DNA from: Duganella sp. BJB476 | GTDB lineage: Bacteria; Pseudomonadota; Gammaproteobacteria; Burkholderiales; Burkholderiaceae_D | Direction of reading: 5' to 3' | Length of the DNA: 64,000 bases | Assembly (NCBI RefSeq): GCF_003416895.1 | Contig: NZ_QVIO01000007.1 | Coordinates: 1-64,000, forward strand | The notes under the pieces: model-generated | Told to the model about the DNA's origin: nothing | The model's database searches: none | What the model saw: the letters and a program-made list of their open reading frames with translations, nothing else | Translations under genes and position numbers: made by a program | In this document: positions 1-8,363 of the stretch, one piece after another | Position numbering within the stretch: the stretch's first letter is position 1 | How the letters are laid out: every line of letters begins with the position of its first letter

Positions 1-120
1 TAAAGCCACGTTGATCACTCCGATCTCCTGCCGATGAGACAGGTGGAATTGTGCTACTAACGTGGGTCAGATTCCGTTGCAAATTCGTGGGGAACGTGGG
101 TCAATTTTCAGTGCAACTTA
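1..120. mobile_element. Terminal repeats of a probable IS21-family element (element body outside the window)
   Basis: Two 23-bp direct repeats lie at 60-82 and 94-116 with a 34-bp period. Both begin ACGTGGGTCA and end TGCAA. Repeats of the type GTGGGTCA-N-TTT-N-TGCAA are the multiple terminal repeats typical of IS21-family ends. No istA or istB reading frame is visible inside the window, so only an element end or a remnant is supported. The precise boundary and target duplication cannot be set from here. Confidence 0.5.
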
Positions 121-278
121 ACAGGCAGTTTGTCGAGCGCGCGGCTCAGGATGGAATCTGGGTAAAGCTCAAGTCTGCGAACGGTCAAGAATTTACGTTT
201 AAAGTGAGTAGCGAAGACTCTTCGCGTCTGTTGAGCGCAATCGCCGATTGCAAGAACACAGGATGCGGAGGATCGTAG
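51..278 (+). pseudogene. Short open frame running out of the IS-like end; possible truncated gene
   Basis: A GTG-started frame of 75 codons has its first 22 codons inside the IS-like repeats. The remainder (from about residue 30) reads like an ordinary soluble sequence with a GIWVKLKSANGQEF stretch. This could be the 3' remnant of a gene broken by the insertion sequence, or a chance frame. I do not recognise a family, and there is no convincing ribosome binding site before the GTG. Confidence 0.2.
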
Positions 279-410
279 ACAGCCCCGCATAATTTTGAAC
301 GCCGCGTCTAGTCTGCTACAAGAAGTGAGTCGCCATGTGTCTTGCAGACACTCTTGAACCATAATTCCAGGAAAAATCTGGCGCATCGCGGCCGATGCCG
401 ATGCCCAAAA

Positions 411-653
411 TCATGTTGAGCATTGGAGAAGAATGTCGCGATTGATAAAAACGACTTCCTCAACTGGCAGGATTTGCTTCACCAAAAACGGTGTCAACGC
501 GAAATTGACATAGCCCGCCTTGATGGCTTCCTCAAAACTGTCATAGGTACCAAGTATGGTTTCGCCAGAAATCACGGCGAACTTTCCTTCGTCCGCCAGC
601 AATGCGCCAAGATTTCGAGCGAATACCTGCAGTTCCTTTTGCAATGTAGACAT
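411..653 (-). CDS. Small conserved hypothetical protein (80 aa)
   Basis: The start is set at the ATG giving MSTLQKEL, because GGAGG lies just upstream of it; a further in-frame ATG five codons upstream overlaps that site. The protein is soluble with no signal peptide or membrane segment. It has a central GKFAVISGETILGTYDSFEEA region and then a GYVNFALTPFLVKQI segment. This pattern occurs in small bacterial hypothetical proteins that sit beside aspartic-protease-like genes, but no such partner is seen here; the sequence after the stop runs into the IS-like end. Function unknown. Confidence 0.6.
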   Translation of the reverse strand: MSTLQKELQVFARNLGALLADEGKFAVISGETILGTYDSFEEAIKAGYVNFALTPFLVKQILPVEEVVFINRDILLQCST

Positions 654-690
654 TTCCAGTTCCTCCATCGGGAATGGAATTTAGCCTAGC

Positions 691-719
691 ACTATCCGAA
701 TGCCACGCCAAGCGTGCAA
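691..719 (-). promoter_or_regulatory. Candidate sigma70 promoter for the 80-aa hypothetical gene
   Basis: Read on the minus strand there is TTGCAC, a 17-bp spacer and GATAGT, ending about 38 bp before the start at 653. It lies between the stop of the deaminase gene (727) and the small gene, so the small gene need not be the last gene of the nucleoside operon. Based on hexamer matches only. Confidence 0.4.
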
Positions 720-726
720 GACAAGC

Positions 727-1947
727 TTAAGCCAGCGCGGCGATCAGGTCCTGGTCGGCGACTTGCGTGGGGCGGATGCGGATGATGTTGCGATACAGCG
801 GCGGCATGGCGGCGCACAGCGCCACCAGTTCGGCTTCCGGCATGCCCGGCAGAACGTACTGGAACTGCGTCGGATTTTTCAGCGGCAGTGGACCTTCCAT
901 CGTCGAACCGTAGGCGCCCAGGTTCATGAAGCTGATCGCGCCACTATCAGGTCCCTTGGCGAAGACGAAGGTTCCGTCCTTCGGATGGCCGAGGTACTGG
1001 CGTACCTCTTCCTGCTGCGCCGGCGTGGCGCCGGCCATCAGCTTGTAGCGTAGCTGCGCGTAGGCGCGCGTGGTTTCCATGAAGGCGCTGCGGATGCCCG
1101 ACTGCGACATCCGGCCCGGCATGCACAACAGCAGATTGCCGAACGAATCCAGCAAGGCCACCGCCTCCCCTGCCCCAGCATGTTCGCGGTCGCGCGCCAT
1201 CGCTTGCAGCAGGAACGGCGCCAGGCCGGCGTCCGGCTGCTGCGGCGTGCAGCGGTAGGCCAGCGCGTCGGGATACAGCTGCCGGAGCGCGTGCACAATG
1301 GCGTGGTCGGGCGCCAGCGTCATCGGGCATTTCAATTGTTGTTGCGGCAGATCGGTGTTGAACAGCTCCATCACCTCATTGGCCGTGGCCTCGAACACCA
1401 ATGAACATAAGGCCTGCGTCGGTTCGGAGATGGTTTTTCCGATGAAGAAGGACTTCGGTACGGCGCCCGAACTGGCACGCGTGTACAGCGACGAGCCAAG
1501 GATGGCCGGATAGCTGAACGTCGCCTCGGCTTGCGGCCGCAGCGCTTCCGGCAGCGTGCTGAAGGTGGCGCTGGCGTCGTAGTTGACGCCCGCGCTTTTG
1601 TCCGGCGCAGCCACCACCACGTTGAAGCCACCGGCCAGGATCGCACCGCTGCACATGCAGCACGGATCAAGCGAGGTGACGATGGTGATGTCCTGCGGCT
1701 CCGGCAGCTCGCGGCCCTTGGCGCGTTCGGCGTAGTACCAGTCGATCAACTGGCGCTCGCCGTGCGCGGTCGGGTCGAAGATCAGCCCTTGTTTGATGAC
1801 GTTGTTGTGCAGCGACTGCAGCACGTTGCCGCGCTGGTCGAGCATCAAGCCGCCGACACCAAAGGTGCCCTGCGTTTTGGCGGCAATAGCCTCCGACGCC
1901 GCGATCGCAACGGCAGCCTGCACATCGATTGTCTTCTTGAAGGCCAA
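727..1947 (-). CDS. Nucleoside/base deaminase with a second, degenerate deaminase domain
   Basis: A cytidine-deaminase-fold protein of 406 aa. The N-terminal half carries the zinc and catalytic motif AHGE (H62, E64) and PCCMC (C96, C99). The C-terminal half, from about residue 262, repeats the same layout (VALLDSFGNLLL resembles GLMLDQRGNVLQ), but the motif residues are gone: AFME replaces AHGE, and the PCxxC cysteines are absent near 333-345. It therefore looks like an active plus inactive tandem, as in long-form cytidine deaminases. The start is a TTG two bases beyond the cdd stop, with an AAGAAG ribosome binding site inside the end of cdd; no ATG fits better. It is the last gene of the xapA-deo-cdd operon. 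The substrate (a nucleoside or free base) is not determinable. Confidence 0.8.
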   Translation of the reverse strand: MAFKKTIDVQAAVAIAASEAIAAKTQGTFGVGGLMLDQRGNVLQSLHNNVIKQGLIFDPTAHGERQLIDWYYAERAKGRELPEPQDITIVTSLDPCCMCSGAILAGGFNVVVAAPDKSAGVNYDASATFSTLPEALRPQAEATFSYPAILGSSLYTRASSGAVPKSFFIGKTISEPTQALCSLVFEATANEVMELFNTDLPQQQLKCPMTLAPDHAIVHALRQLYPDALAYRCTPQQPDAGLAPFLLQAMARDREHAGAGEAVALLDSFGNLLLCMPGRMSQSGIRSAFMETTRAYAQLRYKLMAGATPAQQEEVRQYLGHPKDGTFVFAKGPDSGAISFMNLGAYGSTMEGPLPLKNPTQFQYVLPGMPEAELVALCAAMPPLYRNIIRIRPTQVADQDLIAALA

Positions 1948-1948
1948 A

Positions 1949-2356
1949 TTACTTCTTCTTCAGGTCAGCGCCGCCGAAGGCGTTCGGCAGTTGCTCGGCT
2001 GCGGTGGTTTCGTAAATGTCGCCTTTGAGGTTAGTCAGCAGCACCGGCAGTTCGTTACCGCCCAACTCCAGGATCACCTGGCGGCAAGCGCCGCACGGTG
2101 CGATAGGACCGTCGGTCTCGCCGATGACGACCAGCTGCGCGAAATCGCCCGGCTTGTAGCCATGCGCGAAAGCGCTGAACAAGGCGGTACGCTCGGCGCA
2201 GTTGCACAAGCCGTAGGATGCGTTTTCCACGTTACAGCCGTGGAAGACCTTGCCGTCGTTGGTCAGCAGCGCTGCGCCGACCTTGAAGTTGGAGTAAGGC
2301 GTGTAAGCCTTCAGGCGCGCAGCCGTGGCTTCGACGATCAGTTCTTGTTTGTTCAT
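1949..2356 (-). CDS. cdd: Cytidine deaminase
   Basis: This 135-aa protein is the short homotetrameric type of cytidine deaminase, which converts cytidine and deoxycytidine to uridine and deoxyuridine in the cytoplasm. The zinc ligands and catalytic acid are visible as NCAERTA and PCGACRQ, with the substrate motif NVENASYG. The ATG at 2356 is preceded by AAGAGAG and sits 11 bp after the deoA stop; a longer open frame upstream is the shadow of deoA. Its product would feed the phosphorylase DeoA encoded just upstream. Confidence 0.95.
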   Translation of the reverse strand: MNKQELIVEATAARLKAYTPYSNFKVGAALLTNDGKVFHGCNVENASYGLCNCAERTALFSAFAHGYKPGDFAQLVVIGETDGPIAPCGACRQVILELGGNELPVLLTNLKGDIYETTAAEQLPNAFGGADLKKK

Positions 2357-2367
2357 GTGCGGCTCTC

Positions 2368-3687
2368 TTAAGGACGGATCGTGCGGTAGATGACCGGATT
2401 CGCAGTCGGCGCGGCGGCGATCTGGTAAGCCGCCTGGATTTCGCGGATCGCCTGCTCCGCAGCTTCCTGCGTGCGTGCGTGCACCATCGCCAGCGGCTGG
2501 CCGGCTTCGATCTTGTCGCCCAGGCCAACCAGGTCGGTCAGGCCAACGGCGAAGTCGATCGGGTCGGCAGCGCGACGACGACCGCCACCCAGCGACACCA
2601 CGGCCAGGCCGATCTCGCGGCAGTTGGCGGTGGCAGCGTAGCCGGAAACCAGCGCAAGCGCCGGCACGATGATAGGCGAACGCTCCAGGTATTTGTCCGG
2701 ATTGTCCATCAGGTCGGCCGGACCGCCCAGCGCCACCACCATGCGCGAGAAGCGCTCGGCGGCTTCGCCACTGTCCAGCGACGCTTGCAGCTTGGCGCGC
2801 GCTTCTTCTTCGGTCGCGGCCAGTTTGCCCAGCACCAGCATCTCGGCGCACAGCGCCATCGTCACTTCATGCAGACGCGCAGGACGCGATTTGCCGGTCA
2901 GGTAATCCATCGCGCCGCGTACTTCCAGCGCGTTGCCGGCGTAAGGCGCCAGCGATTCGTTCATGTCGGTCAGGATGGCCGACGTCATCATGCCGGCGCC
3001 ATTGCCGACCTTGACGATGCTGTCCGCCAGTTCGACCGATTTGTCGTAGGTCGGCATGAAGGCGCCGCTGCCCGTTTTAACGTCCATCACCAGCGCGTCC
3101 AGGCCTGCCGACAGCTTCTTCGACAGGATGGAGCCGGTGATCATGGCGACCGATTCCACGGTGGCGGTCACGTCACGCACGCCGTAGAAGATCTTGTCCG
3201 AAGGCGCCAGCGACGAAGTCTGGCCGATGATGGCGACGCCGACTTCCTTGACCACTTTGCGGAACAGTTCATTGGTCGGCACGGTGGTGTAGCCGGGGAT
3301 GGAATCGAACTTGTCCAGCGTGCCGCCGGTGTGGCCCAGGCCACGGCCTGAGATCATCGGCACGAAGCCGCCGCAGGCTGCGACCATGGGGCCGAGCAGC
3401 AGCGAGACCACGTCGCCAACGCCGCCGGTCGAGTGCTTGTCGACCACCGGGCCTGGCAGGTCCAGCGAGCGCCAGTCCAGCACTTCGCCGGAATCGCGCA
3501 TCGCCAGCGTGAAGGCGACGCGTTCGTCCATGGTCATGTCGTTGAAGTAGACCGCCATCGCCAGCGCGGCGATCTGGCCTTCGGTGACGCGGTTCGAGGT
3601 GATACCGCCAACGAAGAACTGGATCTCTTCAGCGGTCAGGACGCCGCCGTCACGCTTCTTGCGAATGATCTCTTGAGGTAAAAACAT
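2368..3687 (-). CDS. deoA: Thymidine phosphorylase
   Basis: A 439-aa protein close in length and sequence to E. coli DeoA. It starts MFLPQEIIRKKRDGG and has the phosphate-site region DKHSTGGVGD and the stretch MISGRGLGHTGGTLDK. It cleaves thymidine or deoxyuridine with phosphate to give the base and deoxyribose-1-phosphate. The chosen ATG at 3687 has GGAG upstream; an in-frame ATG four codons earlier is disfavoured because GGAG falls inside it. It lies downstream of the aldehyde dehydrogenase, separated by 82 bp containing a terminator-like hairpin. Confidence 0.97.
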   Translation of the reverse strand: MFLPQEIIRKKRDGGVLTAEEIQFFVGGITSNRVTEGQIAALAMAVYFNDMTMDERVAFTLAMRDSGEVLDWRSLDLPGPVVDKHSTGGVGDVVSLLLGPMVAACGGFVPMISGRGLGHTGGTLDKFDSIPGYTTVPTNELFRKVVKEVGVAIIGQTSSLAPSDKIFYGVRDVTATVESVAMITGSILSKKLSAGLDALVMDVKTGSGAFMPTYDKSVELADSIVKVGNGAGMMTSAILTDMNESLAPYAGNALEVRGAMDYLTGKSRPARLHEVTMALCAEMLVLGKLAATEEEARAKLQASLDSGEAAERFSRMVVALGGPADLMDNPDKYLERSPIIVPALALVSGYAATANCREIGLAVVSLGGGRRRAADPIDFAVGLTDLVGLGDKIEAGQPLAMVHARTQEAAEQAIREIQAAYQIAAAPTANPVIYRTIRP

Positions 3688-3728
3688 GGAATTCTCCACT
3701 TGAATTTGTAGGGTATTGAAAGCACAAA

Positions 3729-3748
3729 GGCGGGTCCACAGACCCGCC
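3729..3748 (-). terminator. Terminator-like hairpin between the aldehyde dehydrogenase gene and deoA
   Basis: An 8-bp perfect stem (GGCGGGTC/GACCCGCC) with a 4-nt loop. On the minus strand it is followed by TTTGTGCTTTC. It sits inside the presumed operon, so it may attenuate transcription into deoA-cdd or serve as an RNA-processing or stability element. Confidence 0.5.
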
Positions 3749-3769
3749 CTGCCGTACCTGAGCGCTTAC

Positions 3770-6154
3770 TTAAACGCCGTATGGAATCCAGACGTTTTTA
3801 ACTTGCGAAGCGTGTGCCAGTACTGCGCGGCCGCCCGATTGCGCGGTGCTGTACCAGTCGCGGCCCTTCGCGCCGCCGACCCAGGTACGCTTCAGCGAAG
3901 CAGCCGACAGGCGCTCCACTTCCGCACAACCTTCAGCCGAACCGTCATGACGCCATACCGCGTCGATGTCCGAGTGCGTCGCCAGCGTGCGCGCCAGTTC
4001 GTCGGCCGAACCGGTGATGATGTTGACCACGCCGTCCGGCAGGTCCGACGTATCGAACACCTGATACAGATCGGTGGCCGACAACGGATGCGCTTCCGAC
4101 GGCACCACCACCACGCGGTTGCCCAGCGCGATAGCCGGCGCCACCAGCGAGATGAAGCCCAGCAGCGGCGACTCGTTCGGGCAGACGATGCCGATCACGC
4201 CGACCGGTTCGTTCAGCGCCACGGTGATGCCGTGCATAGGTGGCTGGTGCGCCAGGCCGTCGTACTTGTCGGCCCAAGCCGCGTAGTAGAACAGGCGTTC
4301 GATCGAAGCCTGTACTTCTTTTTCGGCGTTCTTGGAGCCGGTCATGGCGGCGATGCGGGCTGCGAATTCCTCGCCGCGCGCGGCCAGGTTTTCAGCGATG
4401 TAGTACAGCACTTGCGCGCGGTTGTGCGACGTGGCTTTCGCCCAGCCGCCGGCCTTGTGCGCCGCTTCCACCGCGTTGCGGATGTCCTTGCGATTGCCTT
4501 CGCCGACTTCGCCGATGAAGGCGCCGTCAGCACCGTGGATCGCGCGGCTGTAGGCGCCGTCAGGGCGGGCCTGCTTGCCGCCGATGTACAGCTTGGCGGT
4601 GCGGTCGATGGCGAACGCGCCGCCAGCTGCCGGTGCGGCCGCCTTGGCTTTGGCCTTGGCTTCCACTACAGGCGTCGCAGGACGCGCATCTTCCGATTTG
4701 GCGGTCAGGTATTCGTACATGCCTTCGCGGCCGCCTTCACGACCGAAGCCGGATTCGCGGTAGCCGCCGAAGCCGCAAGCGGCGTCGAACTGGTTGGCGG
4801 TGTTAATCCACACCACGCCGGCCTTGATCTGCGGCGCGACGTCCAGCGCCAGCGAGATGTTCTCGGTCCAGACGCAAGCGGCCAGGCCGTAGACGGTGTT
4901 GTTCGCCAGTTGCACGGCTTCCGGCGGGGTGCGGAAGCTCATCGCCACCAGCACAGGGCCGAAGATTTCGGCCTGCGCCACGGCGGCGGAAGTCGATGCG
5001 CCGGTGATCAGCGTTGGCGGGAACCACGAGCCGTTGGCCGGGATTTCGCACTTAGGCTGATAGACATCGCAGCCTTCGGCGCGGGCCGATTCCACCAGGC
5101 CGGCGATGCGCTGCTGCTGCACCGGATCGACCAGGGCGCCGATGTCCATCGACTTGTCCAGCGGCGAGCCGAGGGTCAGCTTGTCCATGCGGGCGCGCAG
5201 CTTGGCCAGGAATTTATCCTGTACCGATTCCTGCACCAGCAGGCGCGAACCTGCGCAGCATACTTGTCCCTGATTGAACCAGATCGAATCGACCAGGCCT
5301 TCAACGGCGGCATCCAGATCGGCATCATCGAAGACGATGAACGGCGACTTGCCGCCCAGTTCCAGCGACAGCTTCTTGCCGCTGCCTGCGGTGGCAACGC
5401 GGATCAAGCGGCCTACTTCGGTCGAGCCGGTGAAGGCCAGCTTGTCGATGCCTGCATGGTTGACGATGGCTTCGCCCACGCGGCCATCGCCGGTGACGAT
5501 ATTGACCACACCGGCAGGTACGCCGGCTTGTACACAGATCTCGGCGAACAGCATCGCGGTCAGCGACGTGAATTCGGCCGGTTTGAAGACGATGGTGTTA
5601 CCAGCGGCCATGGCCGGTGCGATTTTCCACGACAGCATCAGCAGCGGGAAATTCCAAGGCACGATCTGGCCAACCACGCCGACGGCGCGGTAGTCCGCAA
5701 ATTCTTCGGCTTGCAGTTGCGCCCAACCGGCGTGGTAGTAGAAGTGACGCGCCACCAGCGGCAGGTCGACGTCGCGGGTTTCGCGGATGGTCTTGCCGTT
5801 GTCCAGCGTCTCCAGCACGGCGAACAGGCGCGCGTGCTTCTGCATCAGGCGGGCCAGCGAGTACATGACCTTGGCGCGGCCATGGCCGCCCAGTGCCTGC
5901 CAGCCCGGCTGCGCGGCGCGCGCGGCTGCCACGGCGCGATCGACATCGCTGCCGGTGGCTTGCGTCAGGTCAGCCAGTTTGGCCGCATCGGCTGGATTGG
6001 TCGAGGCGAACAACTCGCCCGGCTCGCTCCACTGGTTGTCGATGAACAGGCCGAAGGTGCGGCCGTGCTGCTCCAGCCACGCTTGCGCTTCTTTCGTGCT
6101 TTCCGGTGCTGGGCCGTATTCCATAGTATTCAGGATCTCTTTAATTGATGGCAT
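3770..6154 (-). CDS. Two-domain aldehyde dehydrogenase, ALDH16 type
   Basis: A 794-aa protein with a full N-terminal aldehyde dehydrogenase domain (about 30-490). It has PWNFP (N168), the general-base motif LELGGKSP (E265) and the nucleophile motif GQVCCAG (C299). A linker rich in Ala, Lys and Pro (about 490-510) leads to a second ALDH-like domain that starts KLYIGGK and keeps the Rossmann-like part but shows no GQxCxA cysteine. This active plus inactive layout, at about 800 aa, is that of the ALDH16 family. Encoded between deoC and deoA, it most likely oxidises the acetaldehyde released by DeoC to acetate, which is inference from context. It starts 16 bp after the deoC stop. Confidence 0.88.
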   Translation of the reverse strand: MPSIKEILNTMEYGPAPESTKEAQAWLEQHGRTFGLFIDNQWSEPGELFASTNPADAAKLADLTQATGSDVDRAVAAARAAQPGWQALGGHGRAKVMYSLARLMQKHARLFAVLETLDNGKTIRETRDVDLPLVARHFYYHAGWAQLQAEEFADYRAVGVVGQIVPWNFPLLMLSWKIAPAMAAGNTIVFKPAEFTSLTAMLFAEICVQAGVPAGVVNIVTGDGRVGEAIVNHAGIDKLAFTGSTEVGRLIRVATAGSGKKLSLELGGKSPFIVFDDADLDAAVEGLVDSIWFNQGQVCCAGSRLLVQESVQDKFLAKLRARMDKLTLGSPLDKSMDIGALVDPVQQQRIAGLVESARAEGCDVYQPKCEIPANGSWFPPTLITGASTSAAVAQAEIFGPVLVAMSFRTPPEAVQLANNTVYGLAACVWTENISLALDVAPQIKAGVVWINTANQFDAACGFGGYRESGFGREGGREGMYEYLTAKSEDARPATPVVEAKAKAKAAAPAAGGAFAIDRTAKLYIGGKQARPDGAYSRAIHGADGAFIGEVGEGNRKDIRNAVEAAHKAGGWAKATSHNRAQVLYYIAENLAARGEEFAARIAAMTGSKNAEKEVQASIERLFYYAAWADKYDGLAHQPPMHGITVALNEPVGVIGIVCPNESPLLGFISLVAPAIALGNRVVVVPSEAHPLSATDLYQVFDTSDLPDGVVNIITGSADELARTLATHSDIDAVWRHDGSAEGCAEVERLSAASLKRTWVGGAKGRDWYSTAQSGGRAVLAHASQVKNVWIPYGV

Positions 6155-6170
6155 GACGTGTCCGTATTCT

Positions 6171-7121
6171 TTATGGTTGCGCGTGGCGGTGTGCGGCGGA
6201 GTAGTTGCCGGTCACATAGTGCTCAAGCTGGCGTTCGATGTCGGTCAGCAGGCTGGATGCGCCGATACGGAACAGGTGTGGCTCCAGCCACTCGTTGCCC
6301 AGTTCTTCCTTCATCAGCGACAGGTACTGCAGCGCGGCCTTGGCCGTGCCGACGCCACCCGCTGGCTTGTAGCCGATCTTGAAGCCGGTCTGCTCGTGGT
6401 AGTCGCGAATCGCGCGCACCATCGTCAGCGATACCGGGATCGTCGCGTTGACCGGCTCCTTGCCGGTGGACGTCTTGATGAAGTCCGCACCAGCCATCAT
6501 GCAGACCCACGAAGCCTTGGCCACGTTTTCCAAGGTGACCAGTTCACCGGTCGCCAGAATCGCCTTGACGTGCGCTTCGCCGCAAGCCTTGCGGTAAGCC
6601 AGCATCTCGTCGTACAGCGCTTGCCAGTTGCCGGTCAAGACGTGCTGGCGCGTGATGACGATATCGATCTCGGTCGCGCCTGCGGCCACCGACAATTCAA
6701 TCTCGCGCACCTTGGTTTCCATGCTGGTCAAGCCAGCCGGGAAGCCGGTCGACACGGCGGCGATAGGCAGGCGGCCTTGCAGCACCTGGGTCGCCGGCTT
6801 GATCATCTCGTGGTACACGCAGACGGCGCCGGTAGTCAGCTTGTAGTCCTGCAGGCCCAGTGCCTCGACCAGGTCCGAACGCAGCGGACGCATGGCCTTC
6901 ATGCACAGGCGCTCGACGCGGCCCGGGGTATCGTCGCCGGACAGCGTGGTCAGGTCGATCAGGCCGATGGCCTTGACCAGCCACGCAGCCTGGTATTCCT
7001 TCTTCACCGTGCGGCGGTTCGCCAGACTGGCGGCGCGGCGGTCGGCAGCGCTCTTGTTGATGTGGATGTGGTTGATCCAGCCCAGGTCCAGTGGGACCGC
7101 TTCGTTACGTTTGAAAGTCAT
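6171..7121 (-). CDS. deoC: Deoxyribose-phosphate aldolase
   Basis: Splits 2-deoxyribose-5-phosphate into glyceraldehyde-3-phosphate and acetaldehyde. The Schiff-base lysine is K186 in HVKAILATGEL, and the proton-relay lysine is K216 in DFIKTSTGK. At 316 aa it is longer than E. coli DeoC (259 aa). The N-terminal stretch IGLIDLTTLSGDDTPGRV matches the longer form known from animal DERA enzymes. Its ATG overlaps the deoB stop as ATGA, so the two genes are translationally coupled. Confidence 0.96.
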   Translation of the reverse strand: MTFKRNEAVPLDLGWINHIHINKSAADRRAASLANRRTVKKEYQAAWLVKAIGLIDLTTLSGDDTPGRVERLCMKAMRPLRSDLVEALGLQDYKLTTGAVCVYHEMIKPATQVLQGRLPIAAVSTGFPAGLTSMETKVREIELSVAAGATEIDIVITRQHVLTGNWQALYDEMLAYRKACGEAHVKAILATGELVTLENVAKASWVCMMAGADFIKTSTGKEPVNATIPVSLTMVRAIRDYHEQTGFKIGYKPAGGVGTAKAALQYLSLMKEELGNEWLEPHLFRIGASSLLTDIERQLEHYVTGNYSAAHRHAQP

Positions 7122-8311
7122 AACAGATTGCTTCCGTGAGAAAGTGGTTTGACGCCGAGGTGATGGGCCAGCGTCTGGCCGATATCGGAGAAGGTTTCGG
7201 AGATAGGCAGCTTCTGCGCCTTCACGCCCGGACCGAAGAAGATCATCGGAATATGTTCACGGGTGTGGTCGGAGCCAGGCCAGGTTGGATCGCAGCCATG
7301 GTCGGCGGTGATCACCACCAGGTCGCCCTCTTTCAGCTTGGCGATGAACTCAGGCAGGCGCGCATCCATCTCGTGCAGCGCGTTCGAGTAGCCGGTGACG
7401 TCGCGGCGGTGGCCGAAAGCCTGGTCGAAGTCGACGAAGTTCACGAACGTCAGCGACTTGTCGCCGGCTTCTTCTTCCACCTTCATCAGCGCGTCGAACA
7501 GCGCCATGTTGTCTTTACCTTTGACCATGCGCGATACGCCCTGGGTCGCGAAGATGTCGCTGATTTTTCCGAGGGCGATGACTTCGCCGCCGTCGTTCTT
7601 CACATGGTCCAGCAGCGTAGGCGCCGGCGGTGCGACCGCGTAGTCATGACGGTTGGTGGTGCGGGTGTAGTTGCCGTCTGCGCCGGTGAACGGACGCGCG
7701 ATCACGCGGCCGATGTTGTACGGCTCGACCAGCTTGAAGGCGATCTCGCAGATTTCATACAGGCGCTCCAGGCCGAACGATTCTTCGTGCGCGGCGATTT
7801 GCAGCACCGAGTCGGCGGAAGTGTAGATGATAGGCTTGCCGCTGGCGACATGCTCGTCGCCGTGCTTGTTGATGATCTCCGTGCCCGATGCGTGGCAGTC
7901 GCCCAGAAAGCCTGGCACGCCGGCCAGCTGCTGCAGCTTGGCGGTCAGCTCGGCCGGGAACGACGGCACCGTTTTCGGGAAGTAGCCCCAGTCGAATTCC
8001 ACCGGCACGCCGGCGATTTCCCAGTGGCCGGACTGCGTGTCCTTGCCGGTCGAACGTTCGCGCGCGGCGCCGTAGGCGGCGGTGAAGCCTTCGCGTTGTG
8101 CGAAGCCGGCGGCCCACTGGCCGCTGGCGGTATGGGCGGCCGCGGCCAGGCCCAGTTTTTCCATGGTCGGCAGCGACATCGGCTTGCCGCTCTTGGCGGC
8201 CCATTCGGCGATGTGGCCGAAGGTGTTGGCGCCGACGTCGTTGTACTTCGCGGCATCGGGCGTGGCGCCCAAACCAAACGAATCGAGCAAGAGGATAAAT
8301 GCGCGTTTCAT
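7118..8311 (-). CDS. deoB: Phosphopentomutase
   Basis: A 397-aa member of the alkaline-phosphatase superfamily that interconverts (deoxy)ribose-1-phosphate and the 5-phosphate, linking the phosphorylases to DeoC and the pentose phosphate pathway. The metal-site segments LLLDSFGLGATPDA, TADHGCDPTWPGSDHTRE and the DTQSGHWE stretch are present. AAGGAG precedes the ATG. It follows xapA after 52 bp that hold a terminator-like hairpin and overlaps deoC by 4 bp. Confidence 0.97.
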   Translation of the reverse strand: MKRAFILLLDSFGLGATPDAAKYNDVGANTFGHIAEWAAKSGKPMSLPTMEKLGLAAAAHTASGQWAAGFAQREGFTAAYGAARERSTGKDTQSGHWEIAGVPVEFDWGYFPKTVPSFPAELTAKLQQLAGVPGFLGDCHASGTEIINKHGDEHVASGKPIIYTSADSVLQIAAHEESFGLERLYEICEIAFKLVEPYNIGRVIARPFTGADGNYTRTTNRHDYAVAPPAPTLLDHVKNDGGEVIALGKISDIFATQGVSRMVKGKDNMALFDALMKVEEEAGDKSLTFVNFVDFDQAFGHRRDVTGYSNALHEMDARLPEFIAKLKEGDLVVITADHGCDPTWPGSDHTREHIPMIFFGPGVKAQKLPISETFSDIGQTLAHHLGVKPLSHGSNLL

Positions 8312-8334
8312 AATTTCGAACTCCTTAAAAGCAA

Positions 8335-8355
8335 AGGGGCGGTCCAGCCGCCCCT
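8335..8355 (-). terminator. Terminator-like hairpin between xapA and deoB
   Basis: The 8-bp stem AGGGGCGG/CCGCCCCT with a 5-nt loop is followed on the minus strand by TTTGCTTTT. As an intrinsic terminator in the middle of the operon it would make xapA the most expressed gene and lower the distal genes. It ends only about 20 bp before the deoB start. Confidence 0.5.
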
Positions 8356-8363
8356 CGGGAATC

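Noticed and set aside
108..386. Minus-strand 92-codon frame near the window start
   Set aside because: Ends inside the IS-like repeats, no family resemblance and no ribosome site.
3716..6148. Long plus-strand open frame (810 codons) opposite the aldehyde dehydrogenase
   Set aside because: It is the antisense shadow of a high-GC gene. The minus-strand product has clear ALDH motifs, while this one is Arg/His/Gln-rich with no recognisable domain.
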